This document shows positions 37,501-43,211 of a DNA stretch of 64,000 bases, in pieces. A model generated the notes under the pieces. The model worked only from the letters and a program-made list of their open reading frames with translations. It was not told the origin of the DNA and searched no databases. The stretch is from Sinotaia quadrata (lineage: Eukaryota > Mollusca > Gastropoda > Architaenioglossa > Viviparidae), in assembly GCA_028829895.1 (NCBI GenBank), contig CM054181.1, positions 43,454,759 to 43,518,758 on the forward strand. The letters run 5' to 3'. Within the stretch, counting starts at the first letter, position 1, and the number at the start of each line of letters is the position of its first letter. Made by a program: the position numbers and the translations under genes.

Positions 37501-38951
37501 TAGCATTAAAGAATAACAACATATATTTTCAATACTTTATTTAAATAAAACTTAGTTTAAGCTTTTCTACACAGTCCTTGTGCATGAGTATGTGATTTTA
37601 TTTTGAGTTGGTGATATGTAAGGATAATAAAGTGTCACTAGTAACAGTATAAGACTAATGATTGGTTTCTACAATTTTATAGTGGCATTTTAGTGATATA
37701 TATTGATAAATCAAAACAGTATGGAAGTTATAAACAAGATACACCTTTGCATTGCTTTACTTTAAACTGGTCATCCACACTCAAAGGCTTATTGTTCAAA
37801 TATTTTGGTTTCACAAGAATAAAATAAATACTTCATAATGCTTACTTTCACAATGACAGCTTTGTCAGTTTTTTAGTGTAAGAAGTAAATATCAATGTCA
37901 CAATAAACATTCACTACGCTACATTAATTAACAAAATAGTCAACATCCATGAAGATAACGTCCTGAAATGAGTTAATTCCCTTAGCATCATTTCTGAATA
38001 TTATATATTGCACTATAATTATCCTAGGAAATTAAATAGCCCCCCCCCCCCAAAAAAAAAAAAATATATATATATATATATAAAAAATAAAATAATCTGT
38101 TCACACAAGGTTATCTCATTTATCACACTGTTCATAGTTAACAAATATTGTTCAGACATTGCACTAAATACCATTTAGCCACAGTAATTGTTTAATTATT
38201 TTTCAATATTACTTCTAGGAAAGCACACAGACAACAGGAGATGTAGTGTTCCATGTATTTGACCCAGTGACTGTCCAGCTGTATATTGACCGCACCAATG
38301 TTCAGCACATGAAACTATCTCTACGTTTGGTCCATCCTTATGTAAGTTAAAAGTACATAAAAACATTTGTGAGATAATTGTTGAAATAGAGCTGTGTTAT
38401 TGCTCCACTAAGATACACATTTACAAATCTCACTTGTATTAAACAGAGTTGCTGATAAGTTTTGTATCTGTTTTTGAAAGGTGTTTTGAACATCATTATT
38501 GTTTCTTTATTAAATACCATTATTTAAATACACTTGTAAGAATAGCAACTCTGATTTGGGGAATTTTTTATTTGATATATTTCTTTTTTTTTAAAATAAA
38601 AAATCTGTGGAGCAAAACACCACCACTTTAGAGAGTTGAATAAATATCATATGAAAGGATAATTCTATACTCAGTTCACTAATGCCATTGATCTCTACAT
38701 TATTTCTCATAATGATTAGAAAGCTAGGAAAATGGATACACTCAATTCACTATTGCCATTGATCTCTACATTATTTCTTATCATGATTAATGTAGAAAAC
38801 TAAGAAAATGAATACAATTCTTTCTTCTTTATATTCTTTATATTTTTTAAAGGGTTTTTCTGTTTATTTACAGGTACCTGGATTTAGTGTCCCTCCAGCA
38901 AGTGAAGGGCAGATTACTGAGCCACCAAACAAGAAGAAAAAGATTTGTTAG
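7299..38951 (+). CDS. DIS3: DIS3 / RRP44, exosome ribonuclease, 23 exons, 947 aa
   Basis: Catalytic subunit of the RNA exosome: 3'-5' exoribonuclease (RNB domain) plus endonuclease (PIN domain), acting in RNA processing and decay. The coding exons are 7299-7523, 7897-7959, 8852-8946, 9681-9856, 11997-12070, 14701-14856, 19086-19241, 20778-20900, 22564-22701, 23187-23333, 25367-25483, 25790-25891, 26184-26248, 26622-26706, 27684-27811, 31501-31587, 33060-33216, 33895-34115, 34535-34625, 34765-34842, 36644-36802, 38219-38341 and 38874-38951. All have GT-AG borders and matching phases, giving 2844 nt. Domains in order are the CR3 cysteine motif (C31-x4-C36-x2-C39), PIN (about 64-185; D68, E96, D145, D170), two cold-shock domains (about 212-450), RNB (about 455-800; D468, D474, D476, D477) and S1 (about 829-920), with a lysine-rich tail. 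The length is close to human DIS3 (958 aa as I recall). Nothing is truncated. Confidence 0.97.
7897..7959 (+). CDS. DIS3: DIS3 exon 2: PIN domain
   Basis: Residues 76-96, phase 0 at both ends (tgtag acceptor, gag|gtaaga donor). It ends V-L-E-E. E96 aligns with the second PIN catalytic acid. Confidence 0.95.
8285..8755 (+). mobile_element. RTE-like LINE 3' end (reverse transcriptase C-terminus), decayed
   Basis: Lies in DIS3 intron 2, same orientation as the gene. It encodes the C-terminal part typical of RTE-type endonuclease-reverse transcriptases: [24 protein letters not shown] and W-Y-G-H-V-T, then, after a frameshift near 8520-8530, Q-G-G-R-R-R-G-R and the terminal [10 protein letters not shown]. 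It is 5'-truncated and frameshifted, so dead. The 3' end runs into a gatg/gata simple repeat (about 8701-8752), the usual kind of tail for such elements. Confidence 0.85.
8852..8946 (+). CDS. DIS3: DIS3 exon 3: PIN domain
   Basis: Residues 97-127 plus two bases of codon 128 (aa|gtgagt donor). Contains K-H-F-Y-T-F-S-N-E, which aligns with K-H-F-Y-T-F-T-N-E of vertebrate DIS3. Confidence 0.95.
8947..9680. other. DIS3 intron 3
   Basis: Single intron between exons 3 and 4. I see no element in it beyond ordinary AT-rich sequence and short C/A runs near 9568-9590. Confidence 0.6.
9681..9856 (+). CDS. DIS3: DIS3 exon 4: PIN domain catalytic core
   Basis: Completes K128 and encodes residues through T186 plus one base. 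It carries N-N-R-N-D-R-A-I-R with the third PIN acid D145, and L-L-I-T-N-D with the fourth, D170. Donor g|gtaagt. Confidence 0.95.
10681..11106. mobile_element. Foldback / MITE-like element in DIS3 intron 4
   Basis: The ends are inverted copies: gttgagtaaata at 10681-10692 and tatttactcaac at 11095-11106. Inside, a second inverted pair covers about 10704-10760 and 10995-11055 (the arms share tagttttatt and taaatatgtgt). No coding potential and no clear target duplication, so it is non-autonomous. The superfamily is uncertain. Confidence 0.6.
11997..12070 (+). CDS. DIS3: DIS3 exon 5: end of PIN domain
   Basis: Residues 187-211 (V-N-D-Y-V-K-S-L...), phase 0 at the end, donor att|gtaagt. The acceptor is tttcacag. 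Confidence 0.93.
12217..12507. repeat. Minisatellite, ~50-55-bp unit, about five copies
   Basis: Recurring ttagtttcatattgtctt, ccattgac(t/a)aattt and atcattagtaaata in DIS3 intron 5. The central copies are nearly identical and the outer copies are diverged. Confidence 0.85.
12508..14700. other. Rest of DIS3 intron 5
   Basis: No gene. A short direct duplication occurs at about 14188-14275 (ttcatcaagttactttataaca twice). The open frames here have no family resemblance and lie in intronic sequence. Confidence 0.5.
14701..14856 (+). CDS. DIS3: DIS3 exon 6: start of first cold-shock domain
   Basis: Residues 212-263, phase 0 at both ends (gtctttgcag acceptor, atg|gtaagc donor). [16 protein letters not shown] and S-R-E-N-Y-L-E-A match the family's CSD1 start. 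Confidence 0.96.
15116..15655. repeat. Minisatellite (left block), ~61-bp unit
   Basis: Units contain actggcatatggcaatataa and gttgacctttacaatctac, with the tttta spacer conserved. The same unit resumes at about 18246-18570 beyond the hAT element, so one original array was split by the insertion. Confidence 0.85.
15930..16335. repeat. Tandem array inside the hAT element, ~152-bp higher-order unit
   Basis: Made of short modules ctgtattgtggtatttt, ggaaagcaagttatttcttg, tgtcattgtgtttgctaata and acatgtactgt. The block starting gtgtttgctaatacatgtac at 16029 recurs at 16181, a period of 152 bp, so modules are arranged in a higher-order repeat. It lies just upstream of the transposase remnant. Confidence 0.85.
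16353..17985 (+). pseudogene. hAT transposase pseudogene (ZBED5 / FAM200-like)
   Basis: Successive frames read as one transposase of the type annotated as ZBED5- or FAM200-like. The N-terminus is [12 protein letters not shown], followed by C-H-L-C-L-K-H. The core has [13 protein letters not shown] (catalytic Asp region), T-D-S-A-A-S-M-T-G and G-V-F-A-K-I-K. The C-terminal region has L-A-L-W-D and [10 protein letters not shown]. Stops and frameshifts occur at about 16533, 16729, 16800-16870, 17215, 17358 and 17543, so it cannot encode an active enzyme. Confidence 0.85.
18246..18580. repeat. Minisatellite (right block), ~61-bp unit
   Basis: Units with tgacatatggcagtata, gttgaccttaacag and tacatatttt are the same as those left of 15656. 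Diverged, about five copies. Confidence 0.8.
18581..19085. other. End of DIS3 intron 6
   Basis: Ordinary AT-rich intron ending in the tttgttccag acceptor. Nothing else seen. Confidence 0.6.
19086..19241 (+). CDS. DIS3: DIS3 exon 7: first cold-shock domain
   Basis: Residues 264-315, phase 0. [12 protein letters not shown] matches the family's L-N-R-A-V-(H/D)-x-D. An acidic stretch (E-E-K-Q-Q-E-E-D-E) follows, as in other DIS3. Of two possible donors I chose gtaggt at 19242, because the next exon must start in phase 0. Confidence 0.93.
19242..20777. other. DIS3 intron 7
   Basis: Contains a TA microsatellite near 19997-20045 and an interrupted CA run near 19480. No gene. Confidence 0.6.
20778..20900 (+). 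CDS. DIS3: DIS3 exon 8: link to second cold-shock domain
   Basis: Residues 316-356, phase 0. [18 protein letters not shown] matches the conserved P-T-G-R-V-V-G-I-I-K-R-N-W-R segment. Confidence 0.96.
20901..22563. other. DIS3 intron 8
   Basis: AT-rich, no gene or recognisable element. Open frames on both strands show no family resemblance. Confidence 0.6.
22564..22701 (+). CDS. DIS3: DIS3 exon 9: second cold-shock domain
   Basis: Residues 357-402, phase 0. [19 protein letters not shown] and I-V-A-I-D-S-W-P-R are conserved family segments. Confidence 0.97.
23187..23333 (+). CDS. DIS3: DIS3 exon 10: second cold-shock domain to RNB linker
   Basis: Residues 403-451, phase 0. [17 protein letters not shown] and [10 protein letters not shown] match DIS3. 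Confidence 0.97.
23735..23995. repeat. Minisatellite, ~60-bp unit, about five copies
   Basis: Unit ggcttgctcagaaaaactcc followed by cttgtgctcaatggtttttc and cttgggatcttagct in DIS3 intron 10. Copies are highly similar, so the array is young. Confidence 0.9.
24880..25235. repeat. Minisatellite, ~35-bp unit
   Basis: Repeated cattatgtaatggaaataatc and attcagattc modules in DIS3 intron 10, about ten diverged copies. Confidence 0.85.
25367..25483 (+). CDS. DIS3: DIS3 exon 11: RNB catalytic aspartates
   Basis: Residues 452-490, phase 0. [16 protein letters not shown] carries the four metal-binding aspartates D468, D474, D476 and D477 of the exoribonuclease site. The donor gtttga is weak but the phase fits. 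Confidence 0.97.
25790..25891 (+). CDS. DIS3: DIS3 exon 12: RNB domain
   Basis: Residues 491-524, phase 0. [15 protein letters not shown] and R-G-T-T-V-Y-L-C-D are hallmark RNB segments. Confidence 0.97.
26184..26248 (+). CDS. DIS3: DIS3 exon 13: RNB domain
   Basis: Residues 525-545 plus two bases of R546. [16 protein letters not shown] is near-identical to other DIS3 proteins. Donor ag|gtatgt. Confidence 0.97.
26622..26706 (+). CDS. DIS3: DIS3 exon 14: RNB domain
   Basis: Completes R546 and runs to residue 574 ([10 protein letters not shown] ... H-S-K), phase 0 at the end. Confidence 0.95.
26707..27683. other. DIS3 intron 14
   Basis: Contains a direct duplication around 27145-27215 and 27235-27300 (agtttttacagtggtgatct and ctgcttgcctccaaa twice). 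The piece starting cagtcaacctgcttattggc at 26738 has a DNA-transposon-terminus look but no partner end. Confidence 0.5.
27684..27811 (+). CDS. DIS3: DIS3 exon 15: RNB domain
   Basis: Residues 575-616 plus two bases of G617. A-S-L-T-Y-A-E-A-Q and [13 protein letters not shown] are conserved. Donor gg|gtatta. Confidence 0.96.
27812..31500. other. DIS3 intron 15
   Basis: Long intron holding the 28.6-kb minisatellite and a T run at about 28096-28112. No exon or transposon ORF is recognised in 28850-31500. Confidence 0.55.
28620..28850. repeat. Minisatellite, ~57-bp unit, about four copies
   Basis: Unit containing gtgaaatatgatatacacac and ttgt.catgataactgca in DIS3 intron 15. Confidence 0.85.
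31501..31587 (+). CDS. DIS3: DIS3 exon 16: RNB domain
   Basis: Completes G617 (gg|g) and encodes [12 protein letters not shown] through two bases of R646. S-E-T-H-D-P-I-D is conserved. Donor cg|gtaggc. Confidence 0.96.
32080..32725. repeat. Minisatellite, ~25-27-bp unit, more than 20 copies
   Basis: Unit cttcttaaacagtgatcact plus ctcttta in DIS3 intron 16. Length variants (about 18, 25 and 27 bp) alternate. Part of it is open in frame as Y-F-L-N-S-D-H-S-L repeats, which is an accident of the 27-bp period. Confidence 0.95.
33060..33216 (+). CDS. DIS3: DIS3 exon 17: RNB domain
   Basis: Completes R646 and runs to residue 698. [13 protein letters not shown] and [12 protein letters not shown] match the family. 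The donor gttaat is non-consensus but the phase is correct. Confidence 0.96.
33217..33894. other. DIS3 intron 17
   Basis: AT-rich, no recognisable element. Confidence 0.6.
33895..34115 (+). CDS. DIS3: DIS3 exon 18: RNB signature
   Basis: Residues 699-771 plus two bases of R772. Contains [13 protein letters not shown] and the RNase II family signature [18 protein letters not shown]. Donor ag|gtaatt. Confidence 0.97.
34116..34534. other. DIS3 intron 18
   Basis: Short AT-rich intron. The hydrophobic open frame at 34201-34389 reflects T-rich sequence only. Confidence 0.6.
34535..34625 (+). CDS. DIS3: DIS3 exon 19: RNB domain end
   Basis: Completes R772 and runs to residue 802. [12 protein letters not shown] continues the RNB signature (family R-Y-A-D-V-I-V-H-R-L-L). 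Confidence 0.96.
34765..34842 (+). CDS. DIS3: DIS3 exon 20
   Basis: Residues 803-828, phase 0. [15 protein letters not shown] matches [14 protein letters not shown] of vertebrate DIS3. Confidence 0.96.
34843..36643. other. DIS3 intron 20
   Basis: Holds a gata/gatg simple repeat at about 35095-35170 and the hAT MITE at 36232-36400. Around 35960-36180 there is a diverged direct duplication of roughly 110 bp (cagattggt, agtaagta, tagtagagaaatg-like words). Confidence 0.5.
36224..36408. mobile_element. hAT MITE, 169 bp, with perfect 8-bp target duplication
   Basis: The element at 36232-36400 starts cagtggttcccaa and ends ttgagaaacacta, an imperfect terminal inverted repeat of hAT type. It is flanked on both sides by atttatat (36224-36231 and 36401-36408), a perfect 8-bp target-site duplication, the size made by hAT transposases. 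There is no coding sequence. Confidence 0.9.
36644..36802 (+). CDS. DIS3: DIS3 exon 21: S1 domain
   Basis: Residues 829-881, phase 0. [10 protein letters not shown] and [10 protein letters not shown] match the S1-like OB fold at the DIS3 C-terminus. Acceptor tcagtacag. Confidence 0.96.
36803..38218. other. DIS3 intron 21
   Basis: Contains a C run, an A run and a TA microsatellite in a row at 38040-38082. Around 36950-37090 there is a short direct duplication (tttaccaacyaggatcagaag and tgtgtgccatt words, twice). No gene. Confidence 0.55.
38219..38341 (+). CDS. DIS3: DIS3 exon 22: S1 domain end
   Basis: Residues 882-922, phase 0. D-V-V-F-H-V-F-D matches T-V-F-H-V-F-D of the family. Confidence 0.95.
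38672..38820. repeat. Direct tandem duplication, ~74-bp unit, two copies
   Basis: caattcactattgccattga and tctctacattatttct occur twice in DIS3 intron 22. Confidence 0.85.
38874..38951 (+). CDS. DIS3: DIS3 exon 23: C-terminus and stop
   Basis: Residues 923-947 then TAG at 38949-38951. It ends N-K-K-K-K-I-C, like the lysine-rich tail of animal DIS3, which may act as a nuclear localisation signal (inference). Confidence 0.95.
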   Translation, partial: VPGFSVPPASEGQITEPPNKKKKIC

Positions 38952-40570
38952 CTTGTGTTCCCATCCCTAAAAAAAGATTAAAAAACTGAAGCTGCATGTA
39001 CTTTACAAACTGACAGAAGATTAAAAGACCAAAATGTTGTAGCAAAAGTGATTATTTACAAACATTTACAGGTTATTCATTTGGGAAAATATATAAAAAC
39101 TGAACAACAGAAATTTTGTGGTGTTTATTTTATTATAATTTAAATAATTACAATTCGATTAATGGAAGATTTGATTTTTTTTGTTCATCTGCCTGTCATT
39201 GTGTCACATATTACACTGCAAAATTTTATACACATTGAGATAAATTAATTTACACAAACTCTCAATCACTTTAACAACAATGGCTTATGTTGTAAAAATG
39301 TTTCTTTAATTATTTTTGATAAAAGGGCTGGTGAACTACTTTTGTTTTGCTTTCTGGGAGTTTTGAAGAAAACGTGTTTTATTCTTTTTACAATTAAGAA
39401 GAGTAGAGGAATGCAACAGTTAGCTTGTCATGTGTGTGTCCATACATTTTGTGTATATGTATGTGTGCGTGCTATGCAATTCTGTTGAATTTTTTTGCTT
39501 AATGTTTCTCGTAACACTTATCATTAAAGTTAGCACGACACCATAATCAGATTTACCAAAAATTTAATTTTCCGCAGTGTATGTAACACACTAACTCATT
39601 TCAAAGTATTTTGTTTCCATCAAATGCTGGATATTTTGGTGTTCCTATCTGATCAGAAAAGTAATAAGAATCAATGCTTTTATTATGTCAAAAGGAAACA
39701 ATGATGTAAAAATTTTGATATCTTCCACTCTGTCCAAATCAAGAAATTCACTGTAATTTTATTTGTTTTAACCAAGAAATTCACTGCAATTTTATTTGTT
39801 TTAACCACTTAGATTCCAACTTCCCAATATCTCAAGAAGTCCCATCACTCTTTACAGTTTCTTTTCAAGTAGGAATCTCATCATCTGCTTCCATTTACTG
39901 ATTATATGCCACTTCCAACTTATTTTTCAATTTAACCAATATTATAAATTAATACATACAAAAGTTACTGAAATCTTGAGTACTCTTATTCCTATGACTG
40001 TAATTTTAAATTTTAAGAAAAATTGCCTCTGCAAAAGTGCAATGAAATAGGCAAACCTTAAAAATGCATTGGTACATATTTAATTACACCATACAAAAAT
40101 ATTGCTGTTCTTTCAAGTATTCATTTAAATATTTAATTCTAAAAATATATTAAAATTTAAATTATCTGTATTCTACTAGTGTCTAAGTCGATCTCAGTAT
40201 AAGTCAACCATCACTTTTAGAACTAAAAAGCTTAAAAACCTACAACCTACATACAAGTCAAAGTAATATATTTATAAATAGGAATGTAGATCATTAATTT
40301 AAAGAAAACCTTAGGCTATGCAATGTTTTCTTAAATTGTGTATGAACAAGATTTAATATGAAATTACTGAATTGTTTCTTTAGTAGTTTTTTTGTTTTTA
40401 AGAACCCTAAATATGAAGTGTGTAATCATTTATTGGTACTATGCCCTTAAAAGAGGTGTGTAGGAGCTAAGACACTTCACAAAACCTTATCTTAATTGTT
40501 TGTTTTCAGATTTAGAATCAGTACACTGATTTTATACGATGACAATAAATCAAGATTATTAACATGACAA
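38952..40570 (+). other. DIS3 3' UTR and downstream flank
   Basis: The polyadenylation site is not certain. attaaa hexamers occur soon after the stop (about 38980 and 39020), and a canonical aataaa occurs only near 40545. A 33-bp unit (aagaaattcactgyaatttt plus atttgttttaacc) is tandemly duplicated at about 39740-39806. Confidence 0.45.
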
Positions 40571-40578
40571 TGCATATA

Positions 40579-40625
40579 CAGTGGAACTCTGCGATAATGC
40601 GAATTTGGCTATAACACAGTCGCGT
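40579..40625. mobile_element. Possible pogo/Tigger-like DNA transposon terminus
   Basis: cagtggaactctgcgataat continuing into gcgaatttggctataac resembles the ends of pogo-type elements. No partner end or transposase was found nearby, so this may be a solo remnant. Confidence 0.4.
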
Positions 40626-40984
40626 CATGACTCCCAAAATTTCATTTTATTCACAAACAAAATTTCTTTTCAAAGTACATGAAAAAGAAAATAAAAAATA
40701 TTTAACTTCATTTTGGGGATGAGATCGAGTATGAATTTGAATATACATGTAATACGATTGTGGCGTGGTTACTAAAATGTGAAATTCATGTACACGTGTA
40801 TTTTTCTTGTACCATGGAAAAGTATTTAATATAATATTTAATATTTACAACACGCCTGTCCACAGAATCACAACACACTCTCACACAGAGTTAAACAGGA
40901 CATAACTTAAAATCTTTGCCTATTTTTTTCATTAAGGACAATATTTTCCAATGGATGGGTGTTTCACTTCACTTTTTGCACCTC

Positions 40985-42010
40985 CAGTGAGTCAAAACAG
41001 ACCTAGCTTTTTATCCTTAAGATAACTGGGAAAAACAGCAATGGAAAGGCGAATTACAAGAGGTTCAGCCAACACCACTCCCATGCCTTTGTCAGGGCAA
41101 GCAAGGAAAAAAGCAAGAAGATGATGATTCTGAAGAAAAAATGTGAAGATTATTTTGTAGAAGATGATGACCTTGATCATCTTAATGATGAATACATTGG
41201 AGAAGGGTACTCACTTGTTGATTACAAGAAAAAAAAAGATGGGAAAGAAGAATTAAAAAATCATCTCTCAACAGAGGACCTTAATGAAAGATATGAAAAT
41301 ATGCTATGAGCAATTTTCCGAAACAACTGAGAAACAAATGTTCATAAAATTATATACTGTAGGATAAAATTCAGAAGGCTTCTCCTAGACCATCTCAAAA
41401 GTCTCACCATGACAACATCATCATCATAAACCAAAGAGACTCAAACTTCACCCATCCAAACAAGTGAAAAAGAGATCAACACTAAGATAATGTGAAAAAT
41501 TCCACCAAGAAGAAAAATCAACTCCACCCACTCTTAAAGAAGCAAAGAAACAAGCTTTTTCACAAACTCCAATTACTATGACTGAGGAAAAAAGTCAAAC
41601 ACCAACCAGTGTGAAAGAAGATAAAAAAAGATACAGACTACAACTGTAACCACAATGAAAAAAGTAGACAAAGAAAAATAAAGATAAGAAAATAGTCAAC
41701 ACAATGATGAGGAAAACAGACAAAATTGTGCAAATTGAACAAGAATGCAACAAGAAAGTCAACACAACTTAAAGTGAGGTTTGCCCTTGACAAGTACACA
41801 AGGGTGCTTGAGACCCCATCTCTCTCAACCTTGCCAGAGATGCCAGCAAGATTATCAATGACAACACCACCAATGACAAGTCCAGCCAACAACAACAAAC
41901 AGGGTGGACAAAAAAGATGGCACCTACCACAAGTGAGAAAACAACAGTAGCCACGTCAATGGACTCAATAACAATGCTGAAGAAACCACCACCAATAGCA
42001 GTGTTGATTT
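40985..42010 (+). pseudogene. Decayed Thr/Lys/Gln-rich ORF related to the hAT cargo at 46.3 kb
   Basis: Broken coding-like sequence: M-E-R-R-I-T-R-G-S-A-N-T-T-P-M near 41041, then an acidic segment at 41121-41306 (E-D-Y-F-V-E-D-D-D-L-D-H-L), then repeats rich in Thr, Ser, Lys and Gln up to 42000 with many stops and frameshifts. At about 41473-41530 it reads I-N-T-K-I-M-stop-K-I-P-P-R-R-K-I-N-S-T. The hAT cargo reads I-N-T-N-I-I-W-K-I-P-P-T-A-K-V-N-S-T, the stop being tga against tgg (Trp). Both continue into a piece ending A-F-S-Q-T-P. The function is unknown and the sequence is probably transposon-derived. Confidence 0.5.
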
Positions 42011-42189
42011 ACATATGGCATTAATCACTGCATATACACACACAGCCACAGCTTTGGTAGGATGGGTATTTTGTTAACAAACTAACTGAACAGAATGAAC
42101 TTTTTTGCAAAAAGAAATAGAATATTTGAAGAATGAAAATTGTACAAATGTTTGATATTTTTTTTTTTAGCAGAATATTTTTAAGATGG

Positions 42190-42560
42190 CCAAGACTTTG
42201 AATAGGCCAATTCCCACCCCAGTTATCTGTGGGCATGTGAATGTGCATTTAAGTATGTCCCATGTTTCTCTGTGTGGTGTTAGTGCATCCCAAAGACGGT
42301 TTATTGTGCAACTAAAGTATGTTCATGTTTTTCTGTGGGTAAGCATGAGGTATACTGTACAGATAGAGTATGTCCCATGTTTCTCTGTGAGGCAGTATAC
42401 TGTAGAGGTAGAGTGTGTTCCATGTTTCCAGGTAGGCAGGTGTGTTGCACAGCTAGGGTATATCCCATGTTTTTGTGTCAGGATACAAATAAAGTATATT
42501 CCATATTTCTATTTGGCAGGTGTGTTGTACAGCAAGAAAATGTCCCTTGTTTGAAATTGT
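42190..42560. repeat. Minisatellite, ~55-60-bp unit, about six diverged copies
   Basis: Recurring gtatgtcccatgtttctctg and ttgtacagctagagtat words just downstream of the ASB stop codon. It probably overlaps the ASB 3' UTR. The minus-strand aataaa at 42304-42299 is a possible polyadenylation signal. Confidence 0.8.
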
Positions 42561-42597
42561 GTGCTGTTGAGCTTGACTATATCTATAACCAACATGA

Positions 42598-43211
42598 TTA
42601 TCTTAACTCTAAATATTCCACAAGTTTTTGAGGCAAAGGAAGCTGAGACAGACACCTGCATTTACTTCCCATAGATTTTCTGATCCTCCATCGACACATC
42701 TGTTTGAGAGTCTGAACTGATGAATGCTGTTCCAGTACCATCTGAAACAACCAGCTAAGGTCTGATGCTGACGATGAATTATCTAGAGCAAATTGCCTAA
42801 TATTTTCTTGTGACATGGCAGGATCTTTGCTGAAATCATACCCAGCTTGGAACAACAGGTCTAGGCTGTGCTTTGCCCCTTGCTTCCCTGTCTTTGCACA
42901 TTCCAGCAAGTATGACAGCACAGTGTCACCATCTTCATCACAAGCATGCGTGAGCCCACCATACCTCAACAAACTGTCCACAAAATGAGGTTCATAAAAC
43001 CGAGGATCGCAGGCAACATGAAGTGCACTTTTACCAGTATTGTCAGTTTTTAAAACCTTAGCCCCATGGTCAAGTAGGAAGTCAAAGACTGCATGAGAGC
43101 GATTGGAACAGATGCACTGATGTAGGTAGGTCTCATCAGTAGACAAGTCCATGGTGCCACCCTCTTCCTCCTCTTCCATCTGCAAGCTTACTGCTTTGTC
43201 AATGTCTGCCC
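42598..43211 (-). CDS. ASB last exon: ankyrin repeats and SOCS box
   Basis: Begins after an attgcag acceptor with two bases completing Gly, then A-D-I-D-K-A-V and a Glu run. Ankyrin-like segments follow: F-L-L-D-H-G-A-K-V, K-S-A-L-H-V-A-C and L-L-R-Y-G-G. The SOCS box (about 42601-42725) ends the protein at TAA. Confidence 0.93.

Noticed and set aside
42186..42631. Two overlapping plus-strand frames of about 100-120 codons
   Set aside because: Translations of the minisatellite downstream of the ASB stop. Cys/Val-rich repeats follow the DNA period and run antisense to the ASB gene end.
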